This document shows positions 1 through 12,400 of a stretch of DNA of 64,000 nt, in pieces (position 1 is the first letter of the stretch; each line of letters starts with the position of its first letter). The stretch comes from Cymbidium sinense. Its lineage: Eukaryota; Streptophyta; Magnoliopsida; Asparagales; Orchidaceae. Where the stretch lies: the NCBI GenBank assembly GCA_021442155.1, contig CM038222.1, positions 20,470,923 through 20,534,922 on the forward strand, written 5' to 3'. The translations under genes and the position numbers were made by a program. Under the pieces are notes generated by a model. It made no database searches. It saw only the letters and a program-made list of their open reading frames with translations, and was not told the DNA's origin.

Positions 1-1382
1 TTAAACCTAATCCTAAACCTAAAAAAATAAACTAAAATGAATAAAAACTAAAAATAAACTTAAAGAAAATAAAAAATAAATAAACTAAATAAACTAAAAA
101 AAACCTAAACCTTCTAGTTTACTAAATTAAAAAAAAAAACCCTAAACCTTATTCCATAACCCTAAACCTATAACCCTACACCCAAAACCCTAAACCTTAA
201 AAAACCCTAAACCCTAAACCTAAATTTTTAAACTAACCCTAAACCCTAAACCCTAAATCCTAAACCCTAAACTCTAAACTCTAACCCTAACCCAAAACTC
301 TAAACCTAAACCTAAACCATAAAATCCTAAACCCTAAACCCTAAATTAACCCTAAACCATAAAAATTGTTAACCCTAAAACCTAAGCTAACACTAAAGCC
401 TAAACCATAAAAACCCTAAACCCTAAAGCCTAAATGTTAAACAATAAACCCTAAACCCTAACCCTAAACCCTAAACCCTAAAACCCTAAATGCTAAAACC
501 CTAAACCCTAAACCCTAAACCCTAAACCATAAATCTTAAAACCTAAAACCTTAAAAAACTAAAAAATTAAACCTAAAGTAAATAAAACCTAAAAATTAAA
601 TAAATAAAAACACCTAAATCTAAATAAAATAAAAATATAAAATAAAATAAAAACCTAAACAAAAACCTAAACCTAAACCTAAAAATAAAATAAAATAAAC
701 TAATATAAATAAACTAAAATAAAATTAATAAAACCTAAACTAAACTAAAAAATAAAATAAACCTAAGAATAAAAAACCTAAATGAAATTAAAACTAAACT
801 TAAAATAAAAATCAAATAAACCTAAAGTAAATTAAAATAAAAGCTAAATAAAAACTTAAACCTATAAATAAATTACAAATAAAACCCAAATTCTAAACTA
901 AAAATAAAAACTAAACCTAAAATAAAAATAAATTAAACAAATTAAAGTAAACCTAAACTTAAATTAAAATAAACTAAACTAAATTAGATAAAACCTAAAC
1001 CTAGACCGAAAATAAACTAACACTAAATCCTAAACTAAATAAAATAAAATAAACTAAAAATAAACCTAAGCCTAAACTAAAAAATAAAACCTTTAAATAA
1101 AGCTAAAATAAAAACCTAAAAGCTCAACCTGAAAAAATAAAATAAAGACCTAAACCTAAACTTCAAAATATAAAATAAAACCTAAACCTCAAATATAAAA
1201 TAAAAATAAAACTAAACTAAAAAATAAACATAAACCTAAGCCTAATCCAAAAATAAAAAATAAAAAAAACCTAAAGTAAAATAAATAAACCTAAAATAAA
1301 TAAACCAAACTAAATCAAAATAAATAATAAACCTAAATTAAAATAAAAAATAAACTAAAATAAATAATTGAATAAACCTAAA

Positions 1383-1427
1383 CCTACTAGTTTACTAAGT
1401 ATTTTTATTTTTTTTTAAAAAAAAACC
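1383..1427 (+). repeat. Satellite junction motif
   Basis: A CCTACTAGTTTACTAAG core followed by T-rich and A-rich runs marks the change from an A-rich degenerate block (left) to a near-canonical CCCTAAA block (right). The same junction recurs through the window on both strands. Confidence 0.6.
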
Positions 1428-3233
1428 ATAAACCCTAAACCCTAAAACTAACCCTAAACCCTAAACCTTAACCCAACTCATAATCTTAAACCCTAAACCC
1501 TAAACCCAAACACTAACCAAAAACCCTAAACCCAAATCCCTTAATCAAAAAATTCTAAACCCTAAACTAACCTTAAACCTTAAAAAGCCAAAACCCTAAA
1601 GCCTAAAGTGTAAACCCTAAACTAACCCTAAACCCTAAGATAACCCTAAACCATAAACCCTAAACCCTAAACCCTAAACCCTAAATCCTAAACACTAAGC
1701 CCTAAACCCAAAACCCTAAACCCTAACACTAAACCCTAAAACTTAAAACCCTAAATCGTAAAACCCTAAACCCTAAACCTCTAAAAACTTAAACCTAAAC
1801 CTAAACTAAATAAAACCTAAAAAAACAAAAAAAACTTAAACCTAAATAAAATTTAAAAAAATTAAAATAAAAATAAAAATAAAAATAAAAATAAAAATAA
1901 ACTAAAATAAAATATTAAAAAACCTAACCTAAAATAAAAAATAAAATAAACCTAAGAATGAAAAGCCTTAATAAAATAAAACTACATGTAAATAAAAATA
2001 AAATTAAACTAAAATAAAATAAAATAAAAACTAAATTAAAACCTAAGCCAAAAAAATAAATAAAAAATAAAACCTAAATGCTAAACCTAAAATAAAAATA
2101 AAATAAACCTAAACCTAAACTAAAATAAATAAAACCTAAACATAAACTTAAAATAAACTAAACCTAAACCTAAACATAAACTAAATAAAATAAAATAAAC
2201 TAAAATAAACCTAAACCTAAACTAAAATATAAAACAAAAAAATAAATCAAAAATATAAACCTAAAAACCCTAACCCTAAACCATAAGCCCTAAACCCTAA
2301 ACCCTAAAACCCTAAACCCTAAAACCCTAAACCCTAAACCCTAAACCCTAAACCCTAAACCATAAACCTTAAAACCTAAGAACCTAAAAGCCTAAAAACC
2401 TCAACCAAAAGTAAATTAAACCTAAAAATAAAATAAATAAATAAACCTAAACCTAAATAAAATATAAAATAAAATAAAACAAAAACCTAAATAAAAACTT
2501 AAATCTAAACCTAAAAATAAAATAAAATAAACTAATAAAATTAACTAAAATAAAATAAATAAAAATTTAAACTAAATAAATAAAATAAAATAAACCTAAG
2601 AATAATAAACTTAAATAAAATAAAAACAAATTTTAAATAAAAATAAAATAAACCTAAAATAAAATAAAATAAAAGCTAAATAAAATCTAAACCTGAAAAT
2701 AAATAACAAATAAAACCTAAATCCTAAACCAAAAATAAAAACTAAACCTAAAATAAAAATAAAATAAACAAAATAAAATAAACTTAAACCTAAACTAAAA
2801 TAAATTAAACTAAAATAAATAAAACCTAAACCTAAACCAAAAATAAACTAAACCTAAACCACAAACTAAATAAAAGAAAATAAATTAAAAATAAACCTAA
2901 ACCTAAACTAAAAAATAAAACCTAAAAATAAAGCTAAAATAAAACCTAAAACCTAAACCTGAAAAAGTAAAATAAAAAGCTAAACCTAAACCTCAACATA
3001 AAAAATAAAACCTAAACCTAAAAACTAAAATAAAAATAAAACTAAATTTAAAAAATGAACATAAACCAAAGCCTAATCCAAAAAACATAAACTAAAATCA
3101 AAAACCTAAAGTAAAATAAATAAACCTAAAATAAATAAACTAAACTAAATCAAAATAAAAAATAAACCTAAATTAAAATAAAATATTAAATAAAATAAAT
3201 AAAAATTAAACTAAATAATTAAATAAACTTAAA

Positions 3234-3277
3234 CCTATCAGTTTACTTATAATTATTATTATTTTTTGAAAAAAAAT
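3234..3277 (+). repeat. Satellite junction motif
   Basis: CCTATCAGTTTACTTAT followed by ATT-rich and A-rich sequence, at the same degenerate-to-canonical boundary as the copies at 1,383 and 7,356. Confidence 0.6.
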
Positions 3278-4519
3278 CATAAACCTTAAACCCTAAATCC
3301 TAAACCATAAACCATAAATCCTAAATCCTAAACCCTAAAACTAACCCTAAATCCTAAATCCTAAACCTACAACCCTAAATCCTAAACTAACCCGAAACCC
3401 TAAACCCTAAACCATAAACACAAATCCTAACCCCAAACCTAAACCTAAACCCTAACTTAAACCCTAAACCCTAAACTAAACTAACTTAAACCCTAAAACC
3501 TAAACCCTAAAGCCTAAACCCTAAACCTAAACTAACCCAAATCACTAAACTAACCCTAAACCCTAAGATAACTCTAAACCCTAAACCTATATTAATTAAA
3601 ATTTAAACCTTAAGATAAATACTCAATCCCTAAACTCCTAACTCTAAACCTATACCTAAAAACTCCTAAAAACCCAAAACCTAAAACCCTAAACCTTAAA
3701 ACCCTAAACCCTAAACCCTAAACCCCTATATACCTAAAAACCTAAACCTAAAGTAAAGAAAACTTAAAATAAAATAAATAAAAAACCTAAACCTAAATAA
3801 AATTAAAAAAATAAATTAAAATAAAAACCTAAGCTAAAACCAAAACCTAAACCTAAAAATAAAATAAAATAAAAATAAACAAAAATAAAATAAGGAAAAA
3901 TCTAAACTAAACTAAAAAAGAAAATAAACCTAAGAATGAAAAACCTTAATAAAATAAAAACCAAACGTAAATAAAAATAAAATTAACCTAACATAAAATA
4001 AAATAAAAACTAAATTAAAACCTAAACAAAAAATACCTAAAAATAAAACTTAAAAATAACTCAAAAATAAAACCTAAACTCTAAACTAAAAAAAACCTAA
4101 ACCTAAAATAAAAAATAAAATAAATAAAATAAAATAAACATAAACCTAAACTAAAATAAACTAAACTAAAATAAATTAAATCTAAACATAAACCTAGAAT
4201 AAACTAAACCTAAACCTAAACATAAACTAAATAAAATAAAATAAACTAAAAATAAACCTTACCCTAAACTAAAATATAAAACCAAAAAATAAATCAAAAA
4301 TAAAACCTAAAACCTAAACCTAAAAAAAAAAAAATTGAAACCTAAACCTAAAAATAAAAAATTGAACCTTAACGTAAAAAATAAAATAAAAATAAAACTC
4401 CACAAAAAAATAAACCTAAACATAAACCTAAAAAATTAACTAAAATATAAAACCTAAAATAAATTAACTAATCTAAATAAATAAAATAAAATAAACTAAA
4501 TAAACTAAATAAACCTAAA

Positions 4520-4548
4520 CCTGCCAGTACTTAACTTAAAAAAACACC
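4520..4548 (+). repeat. Satellite junction motif
   Basis: CCTGCCAGTACTTAACTT followed by an A run. It is followed by a short CCCTAAA block and then the GRP fragment at 4,646. Confidence 0.55.
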
Positions 4549-4645
4549 CTTAACCCTAAAACCCTAAACACTAAACCCTAAACCCCAAACCTTAAACCTA
4601 AACCTAAAGTAATTAAATAATTAAAAAAATAAACCTAAACCCTAA

Positions 4646-5130
4646 GAACGGATAGAACCTTGACAATAGAAACATCACCGTCAACCAGGTTCAATCTAAA
4701 TCTGGGGGTGGAGGCAAAGGCGGAGGGGGCGGTTATCGGCGTGGGGATCTAGAAGTGCTGGTGGATATTGAGGTGATAGTCGTAATAGTGGTGGTTATGT
4801 CATCGGGAGGAGCGATGAAGGTTATAGCCATGGTGGTGGAGAAGGTAGAAATAAGGGATATGATGGTGGATCCCGCTACTCGAGAGGCCAGGGTGGTTCT
4901 GATGGGAGTTGGAGAAATTGAAGAATGGCTGATCCGATCAGCTGCTCATGGAATTATCTTTACAATAGCGACGGTTCTAGTTATCTAGGGTTTTTGATTT
5001 GCTCTATGCGTGCTCATTTTTGATCTATGTCGTCACTTGTCTCTTTGAAAACTTGGTGTGTCACTTGGTTGATGAAATCGAAAAGAAGAAATATTGAATC
5101 TTAATTTGTTCTCTGTTATAAAATAAAGCA
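4646..5130 (+). pseudogene. GRP 3' fragment A (glycine-rich RNA-binding protein)
   Basis: This is a relic of the last exon and 3' UTR of a plant glycine-rich RNA-binding protein (RRM plus Gly-rich tail; the family binds RNA in stress and clock responses). The end of the RRM is readable from 4,647 as N-G-stop-NLDNRNITVNQVQSKS and runs into GGGGKGGGGGYRRG. After frame changes the C-terminal tail reads DGGSRYSRGQGGSDGSWRN with a stop at 4,919-4,921. About 200 bp of 3' UTR follow, ending near GTTCTCTGTTA plus A-rich sequence, then CCCTAAA resumes. Most of the RRM, including RNP1, is missing. An in-frame TAG and at least one frameshift make it dead. Sense is on the C-rich telomere-like strand, as in fragments B and C. 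An open reading of this stretch in another frame (4,755-4,988) is a shadow. Confidence 0.85.
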
Positions 5131-5633
5131 AAAACCCTAAACCCTAAAATAAAACTTTAACCCTTAACCTAAATATCCTAAACCCTAAACCCAAACCTTA
5201 AACCCTAAAACCTTAAACCCTAAACCCCGACACTCTAAAACCTAAACCTTAAACCCTAAACCCTAAACACCAAACCTTAAACCCTAAACCCTAAACCCCA
5301 AACCCTAAACTCTAAATCCAAAACCCTCAACAAACCCTATACCTTAATCCCTAAAAAGCTAAAAACCTAAACCTAAACTAAATAAAACCAAGAAACAAAA
5401 TAAATAAGAAACCTGAATAAATAAAATAAAATAAAATAAAATAAAATAAAGCCTAAATTAAAACTTAAACCTATAGAGAAAATAAAATAAAAAATTAAAA
5501 ACTAAACTAAAATAAAATAAATAAAAATCTAAACTAAATTTAAAAAATTAAAAACCTTAATAAAATAAAAACTAAACCTAAAACAAAAATGAAATAAACT
5601 TAAAATAATATAAATAAAAAACTAAATAAAATA
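5131..5633 (+). repeat. Telomere-like satellite
   Basis: Near-canonical CCCTAAA words (5,131-5,350) are followed by A-rich degenerate AAATAAA/CCTAAA words up to the gag scrap at 5,634. No gene is seen. Confidence 0.85.
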
Positions 5634-5698
5634 GTTAGCTATAAAGTGTGCAATGTGTTATCGTGGTTCAACCATCAAAGAACTTGAAGATGGCACAA
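5634..5698 (-). pseudogene. 65-bp gypsy gag 5' scrap
   Basis: This short non-telomeric island matches the gag end of both large retroelement arms: the AATGTGTTATC word, then CATCAAAGAACTTGAAGATGG, then a direct join to telomere-like sequence. Compare 26,313-26,366 on the same strand and the inverted copy from 47,691. On the minus strand it gives an FKFFDG-like string, matching the FxIFDAS string at the start of gag in the arms. Only the first ~20 codons remain and the rest of the element is gone. Its join to the satellite is the same as in both arms, so it marks a third, almost completely deleted copy of the composite. Confidence 0.7.
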
Positions 5699-6205
5699 AC
5701 CCTATAAAATAAAAACTAAATAAAAACTCAAACCTAAAAATAAACAAAAAAGAAAACCTAAACACTAAACTAAAAAAAACATAAACTTAAATAAAAAAAA
5801 ATAAGCATAAACCTAAACTAAAATAAACTAAACTAAAATAAATAGAACCTAAACCTACACCTCAAATAAACTAAACCTAAACTTTAAATGAAATTAAATA
5901 AACTAAAAATAAACCTAAACCTAAACTAAAGAATGAAACCTAAAAATAATTCTAAAATAAAAAACTAAAACCTAAACCTAAAAAAATAAAATAAAAACCT
6001 AAACCTAAGCCTAAAAATAAAAAAAACCTAAACCTAAAAAATAAAATAAAAATAAAACTAAACTACTGAATAAATATAAACCTAAACCTAAACCTAAACC
6101 TAAAAAATAAACTAAAATAAATAAACCTAAAATAAATAAATCAAACAAAATAAAAATAAAATATAAGGCAAACTAAACTAAATAAAAATAAACTAAATAA
6201 CCCTA

Positions 6206-6243
6206 AACTGATAGGTTTATTTATTATTATTTTTTTTGAAAAA
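6206..6243 (+). repeat. Satellite junction motif
   Basis: AACTGATAGGTTTATTTATT followed by T-rich and A-rich runs at the degenerate-to-canonical boundary. It is a diverged copy of the 1,383 motif. Confidence 0.5.
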
Positions 6244-7355
6244 CCTAAACCATAAACCCTAAACCCTAAACCCTAAACCTTAAACCCTAAACCATTAAAC
6301 TAACCCTAAACCTACAACCCTAAACCCTAAATCCTAAACCCTAACATTAACTCTAAATAGTAAACTCTAAATCCTAAACCCGTAACCCAAAACCCCTAAA
6401 CCCTAAACTCTAAACAAACCATAAACCCTAAACCCTAAAGCCTATACCCTAAACCCTAAATCCTAAACCTTAAACCCTAAACCCTAAAGCCAAAACACTA
6501 AACCCTAAACCCTAAACCCTAAACCCTAAACCTTAAAACCGTAAAACCTAAACACTAAACCCTAAAAACTTAAAAACTTAAACATGAACTAAATACAACA
6601 TAAAAATAAAATAAATAAATAAATCTAAACCTAAATAAAATAAAATAAATAAATAAAATAAAAAACCTAAACCTAAACCTAAACATAAAATAAAAAAATA
6701 AAATAAAAATTAAAATACACTAAAATAAAATAAAGAAAAAAAAACTAAATTAAAATAAAGAAAAACCTAAAAAACCTTAACAAAATAAAAATTAAACATA
6801 AAATAAAAATAAACTAAACTTAAAATAAAATTAAATTAAATAAAAACTAGATAACAACCTAAACCTTAAAAATAAACCTAAAAATAAAATAAATAATAAA
6901 TAAATAATAAAACCTAAACCAAAAATAAAATAAAATAAACCTAAACCTAAACCTAAACTAAAATAAACTAAACTAAAATAAATAAAACCTAAACCTAAAC
7001 CTTAAATAAACTAAACCTAAACCTAAACCTATAATAAATTAAATAAAATAAACTAAAAAATATAACCTAAAAAATAAACCAAAAATAAAAACCTAAAACC
7101 TAAACCTACAAAAATAAAATAAAAACCTAAACTTAAATCTAAAAATAAAAAGTAGAACCTAAACCTAAAAAATAAAATAAAAATAAAATTGAACTAAAAA
7201 TAAACCTAAACCTAAACCAAAACCAAAATAATAGTCTAAAATAAAAAACCTAAACTAAAATAACTAAACATAAAATAAATAAAGCAAACTAAATAAAAAT
7301 AAAAATAAACCTAACAAAAAAATAAACTAAAATAAATAAACTAAATAAACCTAAA

Positions 7356-7384
7356 CCTACCGGTTTACTTAATTTTAAAAAAAA
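7356..7384 (+). repeat. Satellite junction motif
   Basis: CCTACCGGTTTACTTAATTT followed by an A run. It is one of the clearest copies of the recurring junction. Confidence 0.65.
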
Positions 7385-8191
7385 CCCTAAACCCTAAGTC
7401 CTAAACTCTAAACCCTAAACTCAAAAACTAACCCTAAACTATAAATCGTAAACCCTAAACCCTAAACCCTAATCCTAAACCTTAAACCTTAAAAGAATAA
7501 ACCCTAAAACCCTAAACCCTAAACCCTAACACCTACACCCTAAACCCTAAACCCTAAACTAACTAACCCTAAACCCTAAACCTAAACCAAAACTTAAAAA
7601 ATAAACTAAAATGAAAACTTAAACTAAAATAAATAAACTAAACTAAACATAAAAACATACCTAAATGAAAATAAAAAAAAAACTAAAAAAACTAAATAAA
7701 CCTAAACCTAATTTTAAAAAAATTATAAACCCTAAACCCTAAACCCTAAACCATAAATCCTAAACCCTAAACCCAAACTCCCTAAACTAAACCTAAAATA
7801 AAATCAAACTACAACCATAAAACTAAACCATAAAATAAACCTAAATTAACTAAACTAAACCATAAACCTTAAACCCTAAACTCTAACCCTAACCCTAAAC
7901 CCTAAATGCTAAAACCCTAAACCTTAAATGTAAAACTAACCCTAAATGCTAAACACTAAACCAAAATAAAAATAACTTAAACCTAAGCTAACCCTAAACT
8001 TAAACACTAAACCTCAAACCCTAAACCCTAATGCCTAAACACAAAACCCTAAACCCTAAACCCTAACTCTAAAACCTAAAAGTGTAAACCCTAAAACCCT
8101 AAAATTTAAACCCTAAACCCTAAACCCTAACCTTAAACCCCAAACCCTAAACCAAAACATAAAAAACTAAAAAAAATAAATCTAAACCATA

Positions 8192-8610
8192 AGAATGGGC
8201 AAAACCTGACAATAACATCATTATCAACCATACTAGATCAAATAATTATCATAAAATCTGGAGGTCGTGGATAAGGTGGTGGAAAAAAATAATGGGAGGA
8301 GCATGGAGGTTACAACCATGGTAAAGATTAGGGATATGATGTTGGATCCCGCTACTCGAGAGGCCATGGTGGTTCTGATGGGAACTGGAGAAACTGAAGA
8401 ATGGTAGAATCGATCTACTACTTATGGAACTATGTCTTAACAGTAGAGACTGTTCTAGTTATCTAGTTTTTTTGATTTGCTCTATGTGTGCTCATTTTGG
8501 ATCTATGTCATCACTTGTGTCTTAGAAAACATAGGGTGTTACTTGGTTGACGAAAGTGAAAAGAAGAAATATTGAATCTTAATTTGTTCTCTGCTATTAT
8601 AAAAACAAAA
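8192..8610 (+). pseudogene. GRP 3' fragment B
   Basis: This is a second copy of the GRP last-exon/3' UTR fragment. It begins at the same point as fragment A (GAATGGG directly after telomere-like CCATAA) and ends with the same 3' UTR end (AATTTGTTCTCTG, then A-rich, then CCCTAAA). The 5' part reads N-G-Q-N before frameshifts, so the codon that is TAG in A, C and E is CAA here. The Gly-rich middle is shortened. The C-terminal tail is conserved (GGATCCCGCTACTCGAGAGG, then the GNWRN-type end GGAACTGGAGAAAC and TGA at 8,395-8,397). It is non-functional. Flanking telomere-like repeats are on both sides. Confidence 0.82.
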
Positions 8611-9015
8611 ACCCTAAACCCTAAACTTAAACCTGAACCCAAGACTTAAAACCAATACCTTAAACCTTAAAACCTAAAAACCCTAAACCTTAAACCTAAA
8701 ACCCTAAACCCTAAACCCTAAAATCCTAAACCCTAAACCCTAAATCCTAAACCCTAAACCCTAAAATCCTAAACCTTAAACCCTAAATCCTAAACCCTAA
8801 AACCATAAACACTAAACACTAAACCCTAAATCCTAAACCCTAAAACTCTAAACCCTAAATCTTAAACCCTAAACCTTAAACCCTAAAACTCTAAACCCTA
8901 AATGATAAACCTTAAACCCTAAAACCTATAACCTTAAACCCTAAACCCCAAATCTTAAATCCTAAACTAACCCTAAACCCTAAACCCTAAACCCTAAACT
9001 AACCCTAAACTGTAA
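8611..9015 (+). repeat. Telomere-like satellite, near-canonical
   Basis: Dense CCCTAAA words with single-base variants (CCTTAAA, CACTAAA, CCCTAAAA) separate GRP fragments B and C. This is one of the best-preserved telomere-like stretches in the window. Confidence 0.88.
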
Positions 9016-9476
9016 GAATGGGTAGAACTTTGACAACATGAACATCACCGTCAACTAGGCTCACTCTAAATCTAACAGTGGAGGCGATGATTATCATAGT
9101 GGTGGTGGGGGATTTGGAGATGCTGGTGGATATGGAGGTGGTTGTCAGAGCAATGGTGGTTATGGTGTCGAGAGGAGCGACGGAGGTTACAACCGTGGTG
9201 GTTGCTGGGGGAGATCGGGATATGATGGCGATCCTCGCTACTTGAGAGGTGGGGTGGTTCCGATTGAGGGTGAAATAAACAATGGTCGATCTGATCTGTT
9301 TCTTATAGAACTGTGTCTTTACAGTAGAGATGATTCTACTTATCGAGGGTTTTTAATTTGTGCTCATTTTTTATCTATGTCATCGTTTGCATCTTAGAAA
9401 ACTTGAGGTGCTTTTACTTGATGAATTAGGAAAGAAGAAATGTTGAATCTGAATTTATTCTCTGTTAAAAAAATAA
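9016..9476 (+). pseudogene. GRP 3' fragment C
   Basis: This is the third copy on this strand and again starts at GAATGGG after telomere-like sequence. It reads N-G-stop-N-F-D-N, then NITVN, then a second TAG, then AHSKS. After frame changes it gives GGGGFGDAGGYGGGCQSNGG, then a GY-rich stretch and DPRYLRGG. The end is scrambled (GVVPIEGEIN in place of the WRN end). The 3' UTR remains recognisable to TTTATTCTCTGTTA plus an A run. It is the copy next to the left retroelement arm and corresponds to fragment E (61,105-61,610) next to the right arm. Confidence 0.83.
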
Positions 9477-9780
9477 AACCTTACACCTTAAACCCTAAAC
9501 CCTAAACCCTAAACCTTATACCCTAAACCCTAAACCCTAAAAACCTTAAATGCTAAACCCTAACCCTAAACCCTAATCCTTAAATAATAAATTCTAAACC
9601 CTAAATTCTAAACTGTAAACCCTAAACCCTAAAACCATAAACCCTAAATTGTAAAACCTATAACTTTAAACCCTAAACTCTAAACCCCAAACCCTAAATC
9701 CTAAACCATAAACCCTAAACTAACTCTAAACCCTAAATGTTAAACCCTAAACTCTAAACTAACCCTAAACCCTAAACTTA
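9477..9780 (+). repeat. Telomere-like satellite
   Basis: CCCTAAA-type array between GRP fragment C and the retroelement arm. It is mirrored by the TTTAGGG-type array at 60,771-61,104. Confidence 0.85.
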
Positions 9781-9900
9781 AACCTTGAATAAAGATGTCA
9801 TTAGGAGTAGATCTAAATAATGACCCAATCCTCACATAGTTTTTGTAGCTAAAGAAAATGTCTTCAAGATACTTTCCCTTGACTATTAGAGATTTGAATA
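9781..9900. other. Edge segment of left arm
   Basis: A unique ~120-bp segment (containing AAAGATGTCATTAGGAGTAG) lies between two bits of CCCTAAA sequence. It is matched in inverse orientation at about 60,648-60,770, which fixes the outer limit of the retroelement part of the inverted duplication. Function is unknown; it could be the terminus of an LTR. Confidence 0.6.
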
Positions 9901-9929
9901 CCCTAAACCCTAACTCTAAATCATATTAT

Positions 9930-11400
9930 AATACTATATATTATAGTGTAATGTAGCATCATATATTTTAGCATGTAGTGATGTGTTTTTGTATGTTATA
10001 AGATGTTTAGAAATGTTTTAGTATATTATGGTACTGTGCCCTATAGTGTATATTAATATAAATCATAAAAATATTGATTTTAAAAATCAGATGATGAAAT
10101 TTGAAAATTTTGAAGTTGAATTAGTTGTAATACCAAAGGTGTGCTGCACCACTTATAGTTTAAAAATTAATATTTTATGTTCAAAATAAATATTATATAT
10201 TGTAGCATAGTATAGCATCATATATCATAATATATTATTCTATGCATTTTAAATTCATTTAGTATTTTACATTCATGCAGTCAATCCTACATTAGCATTA
10301 TTTATAAAAATGTTGATTTAGACTTTAAAATGGTGCAATTTGGCCAAATTCATAATAGGTAGAGCATGGCATAATAATATATTGTTCCAATTTAAAATAT
10401 GTAAGTGATAAGACTAAAATATATAGTTTTTTTATTATTTAGAATAATTTTATGATTTTTTATCTTAAGCAATCCATTGTGATGTGAAATGCAATATAAT
10501 ATAATATAATATAATATGTTATAGTGTATTATAATATAAGATACCATAACATAGTGTAGTGTCATGAATTATAACATATTATTATGGTGTATTACTACTT
10601 GTTGCTTAGCATATTTTAGTTTGTTATAGTATGATTCATAAAAATACTGATTTATAGGTAGAGATGATGGGATTTGGCCAAATTTAAGGTAAGATTTAGG
10701 GAACGTCATTGGGGGTGTGCTATGGTGTGTCTTTTAATCAAAAGAATGGAATTTTGTAACCAAAATAAATATTATTTTTCAACCAAATTTTATATTTTTT
10801 TTGCTTAAAGTAATTCATTTTAAGGTGTAATGTAAGATAATATATTATATAAAAGCATATTAAAATATAATATATATAACAATATAACTTAACATATATA
10901 TGAATGTTGTGGTGTGTTACTAAATGTTATTGTACATTTTAGTATGTTTTACTTTTGTCATAATACATTTGGTCCAAACTCACAAAAATGTTAATTTGAA
11001 GGTTGAGATGGAAGAATTTGGCCAAATTCAAGGCGCACAACAAAGAAGCACCACCAAAATGATGTTATTTTGTACCATTTCTAACAAAATAATAATAATT
11101 TTACATCCAAAATAAACTTTATTCATATTTCGAGAAAATTTTGTTATTTGTTTCTTTTAAGTGATTCTAATGAGGTGTAATGTTAGACAATATATTATAT
11201 TTTAGCAAATTATAGTATAACATCATATATTGTAATATATTCACACTATAATTTGTTTAGCATAATATTGTATAGTTAGTTTGAGCTTGCACCATCACAA
11301 ATCATAAAAATGTTGATTACAATGTTAAGATGATGTAATTTGAACGAATACATTTTTAGGCTTTTAGTTGAAGTATTAAAGGTGTGCATAAAAGAAGAAA
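9930..11400. repeat. AT-rich tandem repeat, ~320-345 bp units
   Basis: The word CATAAAAATRTTGATTT or a close variant recurs at about 10,064, 10,302, 10,635, 10,980 and 11,301, spaced 238, 333, 345 and 321 bp. Each unit is followed by a GATGRAATTTGGCCAAATT-type string; 10,337-10,350 and 11,014-11,029 are perfect palindromes centred on GGCC. Units also share TATAATATATT-rich filler and a GGTGTGC word. The block is present inverted at 59,290-60,640. It could be satellite DNA that grew from the 3' UTR or LTR of the element. There are no genes; a 63-codon open frame at 10,924 is incidental. Confidence 0.75.
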
Positions 11401-11429
11401 TAAGATTTGATCAGAATTCCATGTCAATG

Positions 11430-12400
11430 ACATGGAGGGAGATCCACTAGGTGATCACACATGCATTGGAGATGACATGTGAGGGGTGTATATCAAGGGC
11501 ATAGAAGAAGAAAATCTGTTGGAGATAAGGTTTGAATTTGATTTGCTTATATCATTTGTGGAAAGAAGATCCACTGGAGATAAGAATCTATAATCCATCG
11601 AGGATTATGATCGAGTCAACTTTAATTTATTTTGTTTTAATTGATGTGGTGGCATATCTACTAGAGATATCTGCTAGAGTCCATTGTGGATAGAGTATAT
11701 GAACCTTCCACTAGGGAAGCAGGTTCGGGCTATCCGCTGGGGATTGGGATTTGTGTTTAATTTCATAGATTTGTTTGGGGATGTATCTGCTAGGAATATA
11801 AGTTTGGTTGGATTTCTTTAATTTAGACTCTACTAGGGGAGTCTCTTTAATTTGGCTCCACTGGGGAGGTTGGTTTTGAATTTGATTTATTTTCTTGACT
11901 TGTTTATATATGATTTGGGGCTCCACTAAGGAGTAGGGTGTGATTTAACTCCACTTGGAAAAATAAGGCTAGGTTTGATTTAATCTGAGTTAATGTATGG
12001 ATCCTATTAGTGCACAATGGACCTACTGATAAGGGGTTATATCGGCCATGACCTACCTTAGGTTTATAAATCCAAAGGGATAGTCTACCGTATATGGGGT
12101 AGTGCTAGGCAACCTAAGGGGTTGCCTTTCGGTGTGCAATGATTATGCTAGGAAGAAGGCATAGCAGACTTACATCTTCCAAAGCAAGGAACAACCGTTG
12201 GGGTGACCTCTTGGATGCACAATAAATCAAACCTAACCTAGGGCGACTACTGAGGAATGCCACTGGGGAATTATGTCAACTCAAAAGTAGTTAGGGTTAA
12301 TTTTATCTTAATTTCATGTGATTTGATATAGTTTATTTAGTTAAGTTTGATTTTGAATTGAGGGCATATCCGCTGGGGATGTGAGCTCGATCAAATTTGA
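11430..12400. repeat. Short interspersed CCACTRGGGGA motif cluster
   Basis: About ten copies of a short word of the form (T/C)C(C/T)(A/G)CT(A/G)GGGGA occur at irregular 25-70 bp steps, for example TCCACTGGAGAT, TCCGCTGGGGATT, TCTACTAGGGGAG and TCCACTGGGGAGG. The cluster sits between the AT-rich repeat and the ~420-bp repeats and also continues inside the latter (GCTGGGGT). It is probably a decayed minisatellite of the 3' UTR. The reverse strand has incidental open frames (for example 11,711-11,926). Confidence 0.55.

Larger units (their letters stand above)
1..4645 (+). repeat. Degenerate telomere-like satellite, C-strand orientation
   Basis: The block alternates near-canonical CCCTAAA stretches (about 140-540, 1,430-1,790, 2,265-2,380, 3,280-3,730, 4,545-4,600) with A-rich degenerate stretches made of AAATAAA, AACTAAA and CCTAAA words. 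The same non-telomeric junction (roughly CCTACCAGTTTACTTAATTTT followed by an A run) recurs at about 111, 1,383, 3,234 and 4,520, so the array has higher-order units of about 1.3-1.9 kb rather than being randomly decayed telomere. CCCTAAA is the Arabidopsis-type plant telomere word. No gene is visible. Perfect tracts are short, so this is interstitial or subtelomeric rather than an active telomere. Confidence 0.9.
5699..8191 (+). repeat. Telomere-like satellite
   Basis: A-rich degenerate blocks alternate with near-canonical CCCTAAA blocks (about 6,245-6,570, 7,385-7,570, 7,725-8,160). Junction motifs occur at about 6,206 and 7,356, with a partial one at 7,707. No coding content is visible. 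Confidence 0.88.

Noticed and set aside
1..640. True chromosome end
   Set aside because: Perfect CCCTAAA tracts are short and mixed with A-rich degenerate words, and other sequence lies between the arrays, so this is interstitial or subtelomeric DNA.
4755..4988. 77-codon frame over GRP fragment A
   Set aside because: It is out of phase with the recognisable GRP codons; the Val/Ile-rich product is a frame-shifted reading of Gly codons.
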